Shown here: one piece after another, positions 1-11,422 of the stretch
Position numbering within the stretch: position 1 is the first letter of the stretch
How the letters are laid out: every line of letters starts with the position of its first letter
From: Dolomedes plantarius
Lineage: Eukaryota; Arthropoda; Arachnida; Araneae; Dolomedidae
DNA: 64,000 nt
Assembly: GCA_907164885.2 (NCBI GenBank)
Contig: OU015492.1
Location: 200,259,120-200,323,119, forward strand
Reading direction: 5' to 3'
Made by a program: the position numbers and the translations under genes
Notes under the pieces: model-generated
Seen by the model: only the letters and a program-made list of their open reading frames with translations
The model's database searches: none
Told to the model about the DNA's origin: nothing

Positions 1-393
1 ATATTTTTTTTGAAAAACAGGTCCTATTCTTCCACAAAATGCTTATTTGTGAATTCTAAGTGATTTCAATGTAGCAGAAAATAATTTTAATTATTCTCTT
101 TTAGAATGTAGAGTAAAATATTGAAAATTTTAAACGAAATTAGGTTGAAGGTCCCTTTCCCCCTTTATTCTATATAGCATGAATAGCTTAGTATAATAGG
201 AGATATAAACCCATAATTATAAACTCTCTCTGTTAATTAATAAAAAATGTTCTTGCAGTGTTATACCTGGGTTATATAATTTTAATCCTCAAATTGGCAC
301 TGCTTATTTTTTCTTTAATTCTGGATTATAAGATCTAAATGTCTTTATATACTTATTTTTGTTTAATTTTCATATATTTATAGCTGTTTATTA
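1..393. other. AT-rich flank, start of dispersed repeat X (copy 1)
   Basis: No gene is visible. From about 178 the sequence (GCATGAATAG, then TAATAGGAGATATAAA, then TTTCTTTAATTCTGGA) matches stretches near 6403 and 9555 in the same orientation. This copy is cut by the hAT insertion at 402. Confidence 0.5.
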
Positions 394-401
394 GTTTAAC
401 A

Positions 402-3023
402 CAGTGGTTCCCAACCTTTTGTGGCTCATCTCCCCTTTCTGGAGGTTGACTAACACCTATCGCCCCCTTCTCATTTTCATTGTATGCCTAATTTTAATTT
501 GAAGTAAAGTGTAAATAATAAAGCAGTTTTATTATTTTAAACAATTTTATTACCGTATATAAAAACGAAAGCAGTTTTATACGGTGACTCTTAAATAAAA
601 TAGAAAAAAAATTAAAATGTACATTTTTTACAGATTTTTTTTTAAGAACAAAGAAGTGAAATAATTCACTAAGATCATTGCCGTACATTTAAAATACACG
701 AGTACATGTTTTAATTTTTAAATTGGAATCTGGAAAAATTTAGAAAGTTGACAGTGAAAAATTGAAAAAATAAATGAAAGTTTGAAATTTTTGTTATTGT
801 TTTATTTTACCTTTTCAATGGCTGCCTTGTGCTTGGTGGATTTCAATTAAAGCTTGAATATCCGGCTTTATGTTCGTCAATTTCCGGCGCAAGTCTCCTT
901 TGAGGCAAATGTCCAACTTATTTCTTTGTTTTGTGAGGAGCTGGGCAACAGAACTAAATCCTTTTTCAACTAAATATGTTGACGGGAACGAGATGAGAAG
1001 TGGTTCAGTTTTCCCTCACAGTTGTGGATAAGTGTCCATAAGCTTCATCCAGGCTAACTCGTAACCGCTCTCCTTGAAAATGATTTTCGCTTCACAGTCA
1101 TTTTTCAGATCTAGAAACTCCGTCTGCAAAGAGTTATCAAGCTTATCCACAGCTATAAACGAGAATGGATCTAGAATCCAATCCGGAATGTGTAACTTGG
1201 TCAAATCTTCAAATCTTGATTCCATGTCAGTTTTTAACTGGTCAAGGTGATCAGTAAAAATTAGGATTTTGTCTTCTGGGAGTTCAGGAGTCTCGTTATC
1301 TGACACTGAACACTTTTTAAGGGTCGGAAACTGAATCAGCTCTTTACGGCCAATATTTACCTTGTGAATATCAAACTTGGCGATGAATGATGAAATAATT
1401 CCTTTGACCTTGATAAGTTCCATCTTGTTTCTTTCAAGCCTTATATTGACTTCGTTCATTTTTTCAAAAATATCTGTAAGGTACGCAAGTTCCAACTTGC
1501 GTTGCTTCAAATTCTCACTTAAAAGAGGATCAGACGTGTCGAGAAACTCAGTAACCGTGCCAAATAATTCGAAGAAACGGCGCAAACAGTTTCCTTTGGA
1601 AAGCCACCTCACGGCCGTAAGTAAAAGCAAGCGTTCGAATTTCTCATCATTTTCTTAGCAAAGTTGTCGGAGCAGACGGTCATTTATGGAATTAGCTTTG
1701 ATCTTGTTGACACCAGTAATAACCAGTTGTAGGGTTTCATGCAGGACACCACTCAATTTTTTCGCAGCTAAGTGTTGACGATGAATGACACAGTGAATAG
1801 TGATGACCTCTGGAACTTCTTTCTTAAGGTGGGCTAGAAACCCAGCATGACGACCTGGCATTGAAGGAGCACCGTCTGTTGCGCAAGCGCTCACGTTTGT
1901 TAGGGGAATCGCTTTTTCCTCAAAATAATCTTGCACCACTTTAAAAATCAACGATCCTTTCGTATCAGTGATCAAAGTTCTAGCAAACATTTTCTCGGTA
2001 ATTTCCTTTTGTTCATTGATAAACCTCACATAAGCTAATAAAATTGCCTTGTTATCAATCACAGTTGATTCATCAATCTGCAATACAAATTTACTTTTTT
2101 TCAACAAATTGGTGAGTTTGAATTCAACGTTCGTGGCCATTTCGTCAATTCTCCTGGAAACAGTAGTGTTGCTCAAAGGAACCGATTGACTTATCTTATT
2201 ACTAGGGCCCTCGCCTAGCATGATTTCAACAATTTTTTTGGTAGCCGGTAAAACAAGAGTTTCGCCAATTGTGTGAGGTTTACCACATTTAGCGATCAAT
2301 AAAGACACCTCGCAAGAAGCAAGAAGACCTTTGTCAAGATCGGTTGCTCGTTTTTTAAATAATTCACTCACATTAGGCCGTTTATCAGTTTTAGCTTTGA
2401 GGTGTTGAAAATAACTAAGTTCTTTACTCACTTTATCACTGTGCACTCTTGATAAATGATTTTTCATTCGCGAAGGCTTCATGGCTTCATTACTAGTGAA
2501 CGTTTTATCGAACAAAAGACAATGTGGAAACTGCACATTTTGCGGTGACGCGATGAAACTGAATTTTAAATACTCAGCTGAGTATTGACGACACTTCATT
2601 TTTGAATCCATTGTGCATGAACTTCTACACTTCAAAACAAACGCACAAATGCAGAAAAGGCACACACAAAAACTGATGGTGAGGCACACAAAGGCTAGTG
2701 AAGACTCAAAACGAATGTAGGTCAATGGCAAGTGTGATGTGATAGCAGGAGGGGGAGCGGGTTGAGTCACCAGTCTGCCGCACTGAGCAACAACAGGTGG
2801 GGACTGTGGAGAAGGGTGAGTGCAGGGAACTCGTCGGCTGAGAATAGCCAGTGACTCGTGCTACCCGGCAACTTCGACTGTACAGGTTTTACTGTACAGT
2901 ACTATTTTAATTTTCCCCCTTTGAATACTCATCGCCCCCAAATCGCCCCCCACTTATTTATTGCCCTCCTGATAACCCAAATCGCCCACTTGGGGGCGAT
3001 CGCCCCCAGGTTGGGAACCACTG
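402..3023 (-). mobile_element. Complete hAT transposon (ZBED/Buster-like) with TIRs and 8-bp TSD
   Basis: The element begins CAGTGGTTCCCAACCT at 402 and ends with the reverse complement of those 16 bases at 3023. It is flanked by an identical 8-bp duplication, GTTTAACA, at 394-401 and 3024-3031, which is the hAT signature. It is 2622 bp long and encodes one transposase on the minus strand. Both subterminal regions carry C-rich CGCCCCC motifs, often seen near hAT ends and possibly transposase-binding. It interrupts dispersed repeat X, whose sequence resumes after the right TSD. Intact ends and an exact TSD argue for a single clean insertion, but the coding region carries two stops, so the copy is probably non-autonomous now. 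Confidence 0.95.
815..2611 (-). pseudogene. hAT transposase, ZBED-like, two in-frame stops
   Basis: One reading frame runs from ATG at 2611 to a stop at 815-817 (598 codons), broken by TAA at 1655-1657 and TGA at 1016-1018 with no frameshift. An open extension upstream to 2770 lacks domain resemblance, so I take the ATG followed by DSKMK. Domains in order: a BED zinc finger at about residues 20-55 (HLSRVH present, but the usual CxxC reads CLLF, so one zinc ligand is lost); a hAT RNase H-like core with QIDES and ATDGAPSM as acidic catalytic positions and a CVIHRQH helix; the VRWLSKGN motif just after the first stop; and the C-terminal dimerisation region with VEKGFSSVAQLL after the second stop, carrying the presumed catalytic Glu. 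Family: hAT transposases related to host ZBED5/GTF2IRD2-type genes. Simple stops and otherwise good reading suggest a fairly young copy. Confidence 0.9.
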
Positions 3024-3031
3024 GTTTAACA

Positions 3032-3410
3032 CTAGAAATACGGGAATTTTTTTTATTACTAAAAAGACTGAACGCCGCCATAATGACGGTTAAAAATAAT
3101 ATCAAGAATTTAAAATATTTAATTTTTTTAAGTGGTTAAATAGTTTAAATGTTGAAATATTTCATACCAATATATAATAAACTAGGTAGGTATCCCTAAT
3201 TCAGTGGCACTTCAGTGTATATTATTATAGAAGTATAGATAACATTGGTATCTCAAAATTAGAGTAAGATATGAAATAAAAATACAAAATTAAAAAAGGA
3301 TTTTAAGTAAAGAATGTTTTTTTAATTATTTTAAGCACCTAAAATAATATTCAAATTAATATTACGTTACTTAATAATTAAAGTTAATTTTTTAAAAGAA
3401 ATAGGCGTCC
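3032..3410. other. AT-rich flank after hAT, repeat X resumes
   Basis: No gene is seen. The stretch continues the sequence interrupted at 401 and is followed by low-complexity A/T sequence. Confidence 0.4.
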
Positions 3411-3495
3411 CTGAGAACAGCTAGGTTCGAACCGCTAACGTGAGAACAGAAGCCCACCGCGATAGTACCACGCTAAGGATCCTTGAAGTCTTCGG
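3411..3495 (-). repeat. tRNA-like SINE head (family a)
   Basis: On the minus strand a tRNA-like stretch has an A-box-like TAGCGTGGTACTATCG and, about 45 bases on, a B box AGCGGTTCGAACCT. The cloverleaf arms do not pair well enough for a working tRNA, so I read it as the RNA polymerase III promoter part of a SINE. Body and tail are not clear. Confidence 0.5.
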
Positions 3496-3544
3496 CACAA
3501 AAAGCGGTAGAGGACAGTAGCGGTAACAATGGAGATTGTTAGGA

Positions 3545-4705
3545 TTAAGTCCCTAACTTTATTTCTACTTATTAGATATACATAATATATAGCCTATGTC
3601 CAGCTGGAATAATGTACCTTTCAAACAGTGAAAGAATTTTTCAAATAGGTGCAGTGGTTCTGGAGATTACCCTCCACGTACAAAATCGCTCTCTCTTTAT
3701 ATATAAGTATAGATTAATATATGTTTACATAAATTTTCATGCAGGTATACCGAGCTCACACAACCTGGTACGGTGTATTCGTAAACATATATGCAAGGTT
3801 TGTGCAAGTCCTTATTTTTCAACACCAGTATTTCCGAAAAGCCAATATTTCTGTTACTTGCAAATGGGGGAAGAGACGAAAACTAACTAACGTTTTTCCG
3901 TTATTATTTTAAAGTTTTTTTGCCTGTTTTCTATATTGCCATCAAATCGACGTCTTTCAGTCTTAGTAAGTATACAGCACATTTTCTCCCCCTCTTTACT
4001 ATCGAATATAATTTTGTAAATGTGTGTGCATATTTCGCGTAAAATTCGAAAAAGTCATAAACTTTCAGAAGCTTGGGGACACAAATGCAGACATAGCGCT
4101 CAATAGTATGTCTGAAACCATCAAAATGACGGCAGCCGTCTTTCTAGTGTTAATTATTAAATATTTATCACTGTTTTTTTGTTTAAGTTAGCGAAAAATA
4201 TGCATTTACGTAAAATCATGTTGATATTAGAGATCCAGTTCCTTTCTTTGCAAAAGAATTTCGCAGTGGCAAGGTGACTTAATTAGATACTAATGTAAAG
4301 TAAAAAAATAAGCTAAAATAATATTTAAATTAATTATTTGCATAATTATATTAAAATTAATAAAATAAAGTTGTTTTTGTGATAACCGTTAAAGAAATTG
4401 AGATAGTCTGTTCTAGAGAAACTACCGCGGGTTATTTACTTAGGATTACTTCTCGTTGCTTACCTCTTTCGCTATTTACTCGGAATTCAGTTTCTGCTAT
4501 TATTTTTTTTCAGTGATTAGCCTCATGTTATGGTGTTCTAAAGTTTTCGCTAGAATTTCTTTTGCGGTAGCAAATAGCATTTGTTTGTTGTTGGTGCTGT
4601 CGTTTTTCAACGCTTTCCTCACCTTTTGATGTTGACGCTCGAAGACGATTGTATGTTCGACGCGTTAAAAGTTTCTTCATAAGTCTCACTGCTTCGGATC
4701 ACTAT
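3545..4705. other. Unassigned; dispersed repeat X copy 2 at about 4140-4400
   Basis: Short open frames only. The part around 4185-4320 (GCATTTACGTAAAATCATGTTGATATTAGAGAT and following, here described by position) aligns by eye with 6530-6660 and 9740-9890, all in the same orientation. Confidence 0.45.
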
Positions 4706-4880
4706 AATTCGAATTTTTTTGCCTTCGTGCTCTTGGGAATGTTTTTTTCTTCACATTCTTGTGGGCATCTAACTGTATTTTGAATTATGTTGTCTTCGCG
4801 CACTTGGGAATGTTTTTCTTCAGATTCTTGTGATCGTCTAAAATGCATTTCGAATTCTGTTGGCTTCACGCTCTTCAGTT
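4706..4880. repeat. Imperfect tandem repeat, about 70-75 bp unit, about 2.3 copies
   Basis: Blocks starting at about 4709, 4783 and 4851 share the pattern CGAATT, GCCTTCG, CTCTTGGGAATG, CTTCA.ATTCTTGTG. Read on the minus strand the array stays open in one frame (4702-4902), giving repeated ECEEK/SEEK peptides of about 24 residues. No family recognised. Confidence 0.6.
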
Positions 4881-5092
4881 TATATTTCATCACATTGGTC
4901 ATTTCTCAACAATCTTTGACATTTTGTCCTTACTACGGCAAAGTTAAAAGTTGCTCTCCTCTTTTTTGGCATTTTAAAGCATTAATTTACAGCTAGTCAA
5001 TAACGTTTGTATGAATTTATTATTATAGAAAAAGAATCAATAATGCTTAAATGGGTTGAGATTACATTAATATTAAAACACAGGAAATCTGA

Positions 5093-5275
5093 TAATTATT
5101 ATAGAAAAAGTATATACACGTATTTTATGCTCGGAATTCTTTCTCAAAACTGAATCGTCTGCTACGTTTCAATGCCACTTACAGACTTTCTTAATTATAA
5201 TATACACGCATTTCATGATCGTAATTCTTTCTCAAAACTAAATCATCTGCTATGTTTCAATGTCACTTCAGTTAT
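5093..5275. repeat. Imperfect tandem duplication, about 95-bp period
   Basis: The segment with AATTCTTTCTCAAAACT, then TCTGCTACGTTTCAATG at about 5136-5180 recurs at about 5220-5268 with scattered differences; flanking ATACACG-CATTT matches too. Confidence 0.65.
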
Positions 5276-5711
5276 ATAAATCATCGCGTCAAGGCTAAAC
5301 GCACGTGTTTCTAGCTACGTGAGCGCGTCCTTCAGTATATTTGAGTTTTAACAGGTAGAATCGGATAGTTTCAATTCATGAAATGGATAGCTAACACATT
5401 CATTGAAAATGAATGACATTTCATCTTTATATTTTCATTTTTAAATAGAAATATTCCGGAGTTGCCACTTATATGAAAATAATATATCAAATTCATTCTT
5501 GCATGCACCAATATATGAATAAATCACGTTTTTAATTCATGTCTATTTATTTTTACGGAAATGTTATAATTTAACTGTCAAAAATGAAATGTTACAATGG
5601 CTTTCAACAAAAATATCCGTTGATACCGTGAAAACTTGTTCTAACATAATTCGGAAATGGAACGTCGTAGCGGGATGAAAATAGTCTAAAAATAGGAACA
5701 CACAAACGTTC

Positions 5712-6400
<689 letters not shown>

Positions 6401-6402
6401 GG

Positions 6403-6720
6403 CATGAATAGTGCAGCATAATAGGAGATTTACTGCTTGTTTCTTTCTTTCATTCTGGATTTTTTTAATGTATATCATTTAAAAGATATTTTTTTATTAT
6501 TATATATTCAATACTGTTTAATTGGTTAAGTTATGTCAAAGGATGCATTTGCATAAAGATATGTTGATCTTAGAGGTCCCGTTCACTGCTTTGCAAAGGT
6601 ATTTCACAATCGCAAGTTGGACTTGATTGAATCGGCTACTAATGCAAAATAAAAAAAAACACATATATTAAAAGTATTTATATTTTTCATCATTTATAAT
6701 TATTTTGAAATTAAGTTATT
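6403..6720. repeat. Dispersed repeat X copy 3
   Basis: Shares GCATGAATAG, TAATAGGAGAT, TCATTCTGGA and the distal part TTGGACTTGATTGAATCGG with the copies near 178, 4140 and 9555. Confidence 0.55.
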
Positions 6721-6844
6721 TTCTTGATAATTCTTAATAAATAGAATAGCCATTAGGTTCTTATCGCTACGTTGTCCTTCTCCATGCATTGTTAACTGCT
6801 GAATATAAAATTTGCCTCCTTTGTTGTAATGTGTTTTTGAGTGA

Positions 6845-7090
6845 TCGACACAGCTCAGTGGACATAATGGACTATATAAATATTAATTCGATTTATTCAC
6901 TATCACGAAAGTGAAGTCACGTGTTACAATCCACGTGTTACAAGCACATCGGAGAGACACCTCACTCCTCGACTCCCCTGGACATTCTCCTCGACGTTCC
7001 GGCGTTTCCCGCCTTTAACAGCTCCTGCAACCCCCTCGTCACGTGATCAATCACGTGATCGGGCCGGGGGTAGGGATTACGGCACGTACA
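6845..7090 (-). other. GC-richer block with four CACGTG sites; possible solo LTR
   Basis: CACGTG occurs at 6918-6923, 6932-6937, 7040-7045 and 7052-7057. The first pair lies in two copies of CACGTGTTACAA; the second pair forms an 18-bp palindrome with a two-base centre. On the minus strand an AATAAA lies near 6888. A retroviral-type LTR is one reading (U3 followed by a polyadenylation signal), a regulatory region is another. No TSD or partner LTR was found. Confidence 0.3.
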
Positions 7091-7203
7091 TAATGTAAAA
7101 AGTTCCCTGTAAAGTAAAGACACGACGAATGAATATATTTTAAATGCTGACTGTCACCGTAATTTTATAGTTGTTCGTACTTAGAATAACATGAAGTGAT
7201 TTG

Positions 7204-7948
7204 CTCATATGTATACATACAAATCCATTTATTAAACCTTCACAATACATATACAATTAATACTATTCATTTCTGAATTCCAACTCCTATATCTTATGAA
7301 CACAATACATATACAATTCAAATTACCCCTATTCCAGCATCATATTAATACATTATTTATTCTTATTAATTCCCTCCTTTAACGACCCGCTTTCATCATT
7401 TAATTATTCTCTAATATTCTTAATTAATAATCCCACATACACATTACTCATATCATCATATTATTTATCTATTCAATATCATTCTTTACTTATCCTAAGA
7501 TTCTTAACTGATACACATAAACACATTGCTAATATCATTATATCAAGATTCCAATTACTATGGAATTACACAACCAAATATTTGTGATAGATATCTATGG
7601 CCAAATAAGTGAATGTTCACCAAAAATAACTCTTTCATTATTCCCTATGTTCTAGCTATACCAGTGAGCACTGCATAAATAATCTACCAAAGATCATAAG
7701 CATCCTACCTGCGATCTCTCATTCGCTTAAACAAGAATCAGGCGCGCTGTTATCATTCACAATGGTTTCTCCTGGTGCTAACATCGGTGGCGGGGGGGAC
7801 TTGCATCTATTCGATGCAACCTTAAAAAACTCATATGTATACATACAAATCCATTTATTAAACCTTCACAATACATATACAATTAATACTATTCATTTCT
7901 GAATTCCAACTCCTATATCTTATGAACACAATACATATACAACTCAAA
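7204..7948. repeat. 119-bp direct repeat pair (7204-7322 and 7830-7948)
   Basis: Both copies start CTCATATGTATACATAC and stay nearly identical to ACAATTCAAA / ACAACTCAAA. About 507 bp of pyrimidine-rich AT sequence separates them. High identity means a recent duplication or partial repeats of one element; the second copy follows a GGCGGGGGGGAC purine tract. Confidence 0.85.
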
Positions 7949-8980
7949 AAAAAATTCATTTAAAGTGACCAGGTCTACCAAACTTGTCACTTTGGTGTCG
8001 GCGCACCTCCAACGAGCGGGATCGGCGTGGGCGGGATTCTCCTGTGCGTCGGAAGGGTCAGGGCAGTACTTGTAGGGCTAGGTCTGTTCACCGCTTTTTG
8101 ACATCGGCCAACATTGGTGGGCGGACGGGAACGGGCGCTTCTCGCATCAACATCTAGGCTTGCATTAGCTTTTTCACATTAGCTCAGGCTCTTTCTCCGG
8201 CGGCTTTCTGGCTCCGCCTCGGTTTCTCATCGACTTTGCCTTCCTTCGTCAATAATTGTCGGGCTAATTTATACCCATATTGTTATCTCAATTGCAGTCT
8301 CTCAGCTATTCAGATCAGACTATGTCTCTTGACGATTTCAACTCTTCTGATCTCTCAGCTTCTTTTTTCCATCGAGCTAAACTTCGATAATCTTTATTTA
8401 GACTTTTATTGGTGGCTCTCTCCCAACCAATACTAAACTCGGTCTTTTATCATTGGCTGGCCCCACATTTTATATTAATAACCTCTCCAATCTAAATTGA
8501 AGGGGACGTCAGCCCGTGCACCCTTCTAAAGTTCCTTCTGGGGATCCTTCAACTCCAAGACTCTCACGCTTCGGCTTCACCCCCATGCTGTTAACCTAAT
8601 GAAGTCCACCTCGTAAAATCGCGTATCTCTATCGCTATCACAACTTAGTCTCCTCTTGGCTTCAAATTCTCACTTCTCCCAGATCATTATCTCCAGCTGG
8701 TGACCCTCTACTGTCCATATTTCTCTTAACTTGACATTGCTCGTCTTTAGTTACATCTGAGCAGTTCGTTGACTGTAGCTGGTCGCCATTCACTACCCTT
8801 TATTTAAAACTTCTTTCTCCTATTACCTTGTGCCTAACTTGCATCTATTCAATTTTCGTAAACTGTCGCCTACACTGTGAAACTGACCGAAGAAATTTTG
8901 CTAACTAACTGAGATAAATCTTAGAGAAGATATAAATAAAAGTGAATTCAAAGTGTGGTAAACTCTACTACTTTGGTAAA
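7949..8980. other. GC-richer block of unknown nature
   Basis: Base composition is clearly higher in G+C than the surroundings, especially 7990-8230. On the minus strand there are CCAAT-type motifs near 8405, 8450 and 8115, and a TATAAAA-like stretch near 8470. No long frame. A retroelement promoter or 5' region is possible, with little support. Confidence 0.25.
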
Positions 8981-8986
8981 ACTCTA

Positions 8987-9550
8987 CCGGGTGCGCAAAA
9001 AGTCCGTAAAAACTTTAAAAATTCATAAAAACCGGAAAAATAACCAAAAAAACGTTTGCAGGGTTAGCATCGCTAGGTCACGGAATTTTTGTTAAGGCAG
9101 GAAAAAAAAACTCAAAAAACAGCCAACAGGTGGCCCTGACGTCACAAGTAAACGGGTGTACCCGGGTGTATCTATCTGGTCCATCCAATCGTTTGGAACT
9201 GAAAGATGCGATCCGCCGAGAGGTGTCATGTGTATATTCGGACTTGCTGCACTCTGCCTTTGCTGGATTTGTGACTCCCCTGCAATGCATTATCCCCTGT
9301 AGTAGGGGTCATGTGGAACACCTACTGCTGTAATAAACGATTTAGAAGCATTCTTTTCGTTATTTGCGTATCTTTTTTTTACTTGTGTAAGTCAGCGCCA
9401 CCTGTCGGCTGTTTTTTGAGTTTTTTTTTCCAGTCTTAAAATAAATTCCGTGACCTAGCGATGCTCACCCTGCAAACGTTTTCTTTATTTTGGTTATTTT
9501 TCCGGTTTTTATGAATTTTCAAAGTTTTTACGGACTTTTTGCCCACCCGG
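8987..9550 (+). mobile_element. Internally deleted mariner-type element with about 155-bp TIRs
   Basis: Left end CCGGGTGCGCAAAAAG at 8987 and right end CTTTTTGCCCACCCGG at 9550 are flanked by TA. The inverted similarity extends about 155 bp each side (8987-9134 and about 9396-9550), including TAGCATCGCTAGGTCACGG and its reverse. Only the end of a transposase remains inside. It ranks as a non-autonomous deletion derivative. Confidence 0.88.
9130..9333 (+). pseudogene. C-terminal remnant of a mariner-type transposase
   Basis: An open frame ending in a stop at 9331-9333 carries the typical C-terminal tail of mariner-like transposases: SNRLELKDAIRREV, then a short helix region and GHVEHLLL at the end. 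The same tail occurs at 53900-54017 (TTLVELKNAIRQ, GGNAEHFLEL). HTH and the DDE core are absent, so this cannot be an active enzyme. The first 10 or so residues come from the TIR junction. Confidence 0.75.
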
Positions 9551-9554
9551 TATA

Positions 9555-9900
9555 TAGCATGATAATAGTCCATGTTAATAAGAGATATAAATCAACAATT
9601 ATAAATTACCACTGGTATATGATAAAATTTTACATTTTCTTGCGGAGCGGTATACCTAGCTTATATCATTTTTTCTTTAATTCTGGAATGTATATGTATT
9701 TATATGCTTAATTTTTCAGTAATTATTATATATTTATTACTAATTATTTATTTCAGTTATGTCAAATTATGTATTTACGTAAAAATATGTTGACATTAGA
9801 GATGTATAGTTCACATATTTTCAAAATAACTTCGTAATCAGGAGTTGGACTTGATTTATTCGGTTACTAGTCCTAAGTAAAAGAAAAAATAAATCTTATA
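9555..9900. repeat. Dispersed repeat X copy 4
   Basis: Directly adjoins the mariner TSD. Shares AAGAGATATAAA, TTCTTTAATTCTGGA, TATGTTGACATTAGAGATG and GGAGTTGGACTTGATT with the other three copies. Confidence 0.55.
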
Positions 9901-10483
9901 TATTTTTTAGGTTTAATTCTTAGAATAAATCTAGGAAATGTATTTTAGTAACTGAATGAGGTCAGGGCACTTTACTGTACATGGCATGAAATTTTATTTT
10001 GACTTGGCAAAGATTTATGATGATTTACCACAGATTAATAATTCAGTCATACTGGAAAAAGGAATTTCTACACTTTCTTAACGAAGCTTTTTACTTCCGA
10101 ACGCTCTTCAACGCATGAACAAATAATAGCTTAATGTGTGAAAATTGTGGGTAATGTTAACTTTCTTTAGATTATTTCCTTGTCATCTATTAAACTCCTG
10201 AAATCTTAATTAGTTTTTAAATGAACGGATGCACATTCATTTTACTGAAATTTCAATCAATTGAATGATGCACATTATTCACGTAACTTATTAATCATGC
10301 ATGGATGATTTAGTAATGTCACTTTGGAAATTGATTCATAAATTATGTTTCAGGACTTCTCAAACTGGTCTTAAATAATCTATAAACTTACAGGTTCTTT
10401 TTTCTTCCCAATGCGGCAAGCACTTGTCTTTGACGGTAAGTACTTCTTCATATCGTTCCTTGAAGATCCAGGAAGTTTTGCTG
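9901..10483. other. Unassigned AT-rich sequence
   Basis: No supported gene or repeat seen. Confidence 0.4.
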
Positions 10484-10534
10484 GCTACTTTATTATAGGA
10501 GCACCATTATGGTTTGCTCATATAATAAAGTTGC
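10484..10534. repeat. 51-bp quasi-palindrome P1
   Basis: Arms GCTACTTTATTATAGGAGCA and TGCTCATATAATAAAGTTGC pair at 18 of the outer 20 positions; loop of 11 bases. Confidence 0.85.
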
Positions 10535-10539
10535 TCTAA

Positions 10540-10590
10540 CCTCATAGGGAGCAATGCTGTCTCATTCAGAGAGCATTGCTCCCTATGAGG
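10540..10590. repeat. 51-bp quasi-palindrome P2
   Basis: Arms CCTCATAGGGAGCAATGCT and AGCATTGCTCCCTATGAGG are perfect over 19 bp. With two mismatches, pairing continues to a single central base (23 of 25). Only five bases separate it from P1. Confidence 0.95.
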
Positions 10591-10599
10591 GGTGGTGGC

Positions 10600-10680
10600 T
10601 CGGAACCTACCATGCGATATTTGGAATTTGAATCTAAGCCCAATTAGCAGCTTAGAACTTAGCCACTACATTTCTAACCG
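10600..10680 (-). repeat. tRNA-like SINE head (family b)
   Basis: Minus strand: A-box-like TAGTGGCTAAGTTCTAAGC followed by B-box-like AGATTCAAATTCC. Too diverged for a functional tRNA. Confidence 0.4.
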
Positions 10681-10721
10681 AAATGTTTGACATTGAATTC
10701 CATCAGTTCAGTTAGATTTGT

Positions 10722-11422
10722 TTAAGGGGACTCACTATTCTTAAATCTTTAAAACATTCGATTTTTTGAAAAAAATATATGTTAAAGCCTAATAATTTCT
10801 GAACAAAATAAAGCAAACCGCATAAAAATATTCCGCTTAGTTCCGGAGGTAGGGTAAGAAAAAATTTTAAGCTCATTTTTTTCAAAATGCAATTTTGCAT
10901 CATTCCGCAACTGATATCTCAAAAACTATGAAACACAATTCCATGAAATTTTTATCACTGCATAATCATGTTATTTTATTACTGCAATAACTGCACATTT
11001 TGTTATTTTTTCAGGGTAAATTAATGAAAAAATTAAGGAAATTTTAAGTATATTTTTAACACTTTTGAAAAAATTGAAAAACAATTTTAATGTTGAATGT
11101 TTTAGTTCAATTGTATTTTGAATTACTTATCTTAAATATAAAACAGGAATTATACATTTAAGTGTAAAATTAATTTCATAGTTCTGCGCGCAAGTCAGTA
11201 TACAATAAAAATACTTATAAAACAAGGTATATTTCTAAAGCATTAAAAAAATTATTAAAAATTATTTTGAGAGTTGAAAATTTGTTTATTAAAATAAATA
11301 TATCAATTTATCATATACATAAAATTTGGAAAAATTGGGCATAAATTGAAATAGTTACAACGGGTCAAAAAGTAAGAAAATATGCCTTATTTCCTCAATT
11401 TAAGAGTCGTGAGTCCCCTTAA
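10722..11422. mobile_element. piggyBac-type MITE with TTAA ends
   Basis: Left end TTAAGGGGACTCAC at 10722 and right end GTGAGTCCCCTTAA at 11422 are inverted copies, with CTTAAAT also shared further in. TTAA at both borders is the piggyBac target site. The 693-bp interior is A/T-rich without a transposase. Confidence 0.82.

Noticed and set aside
1377..1658. 93-codon plus-strand frame in the hAT element
   Set aside because: Antisense shadow of the transposase frame.
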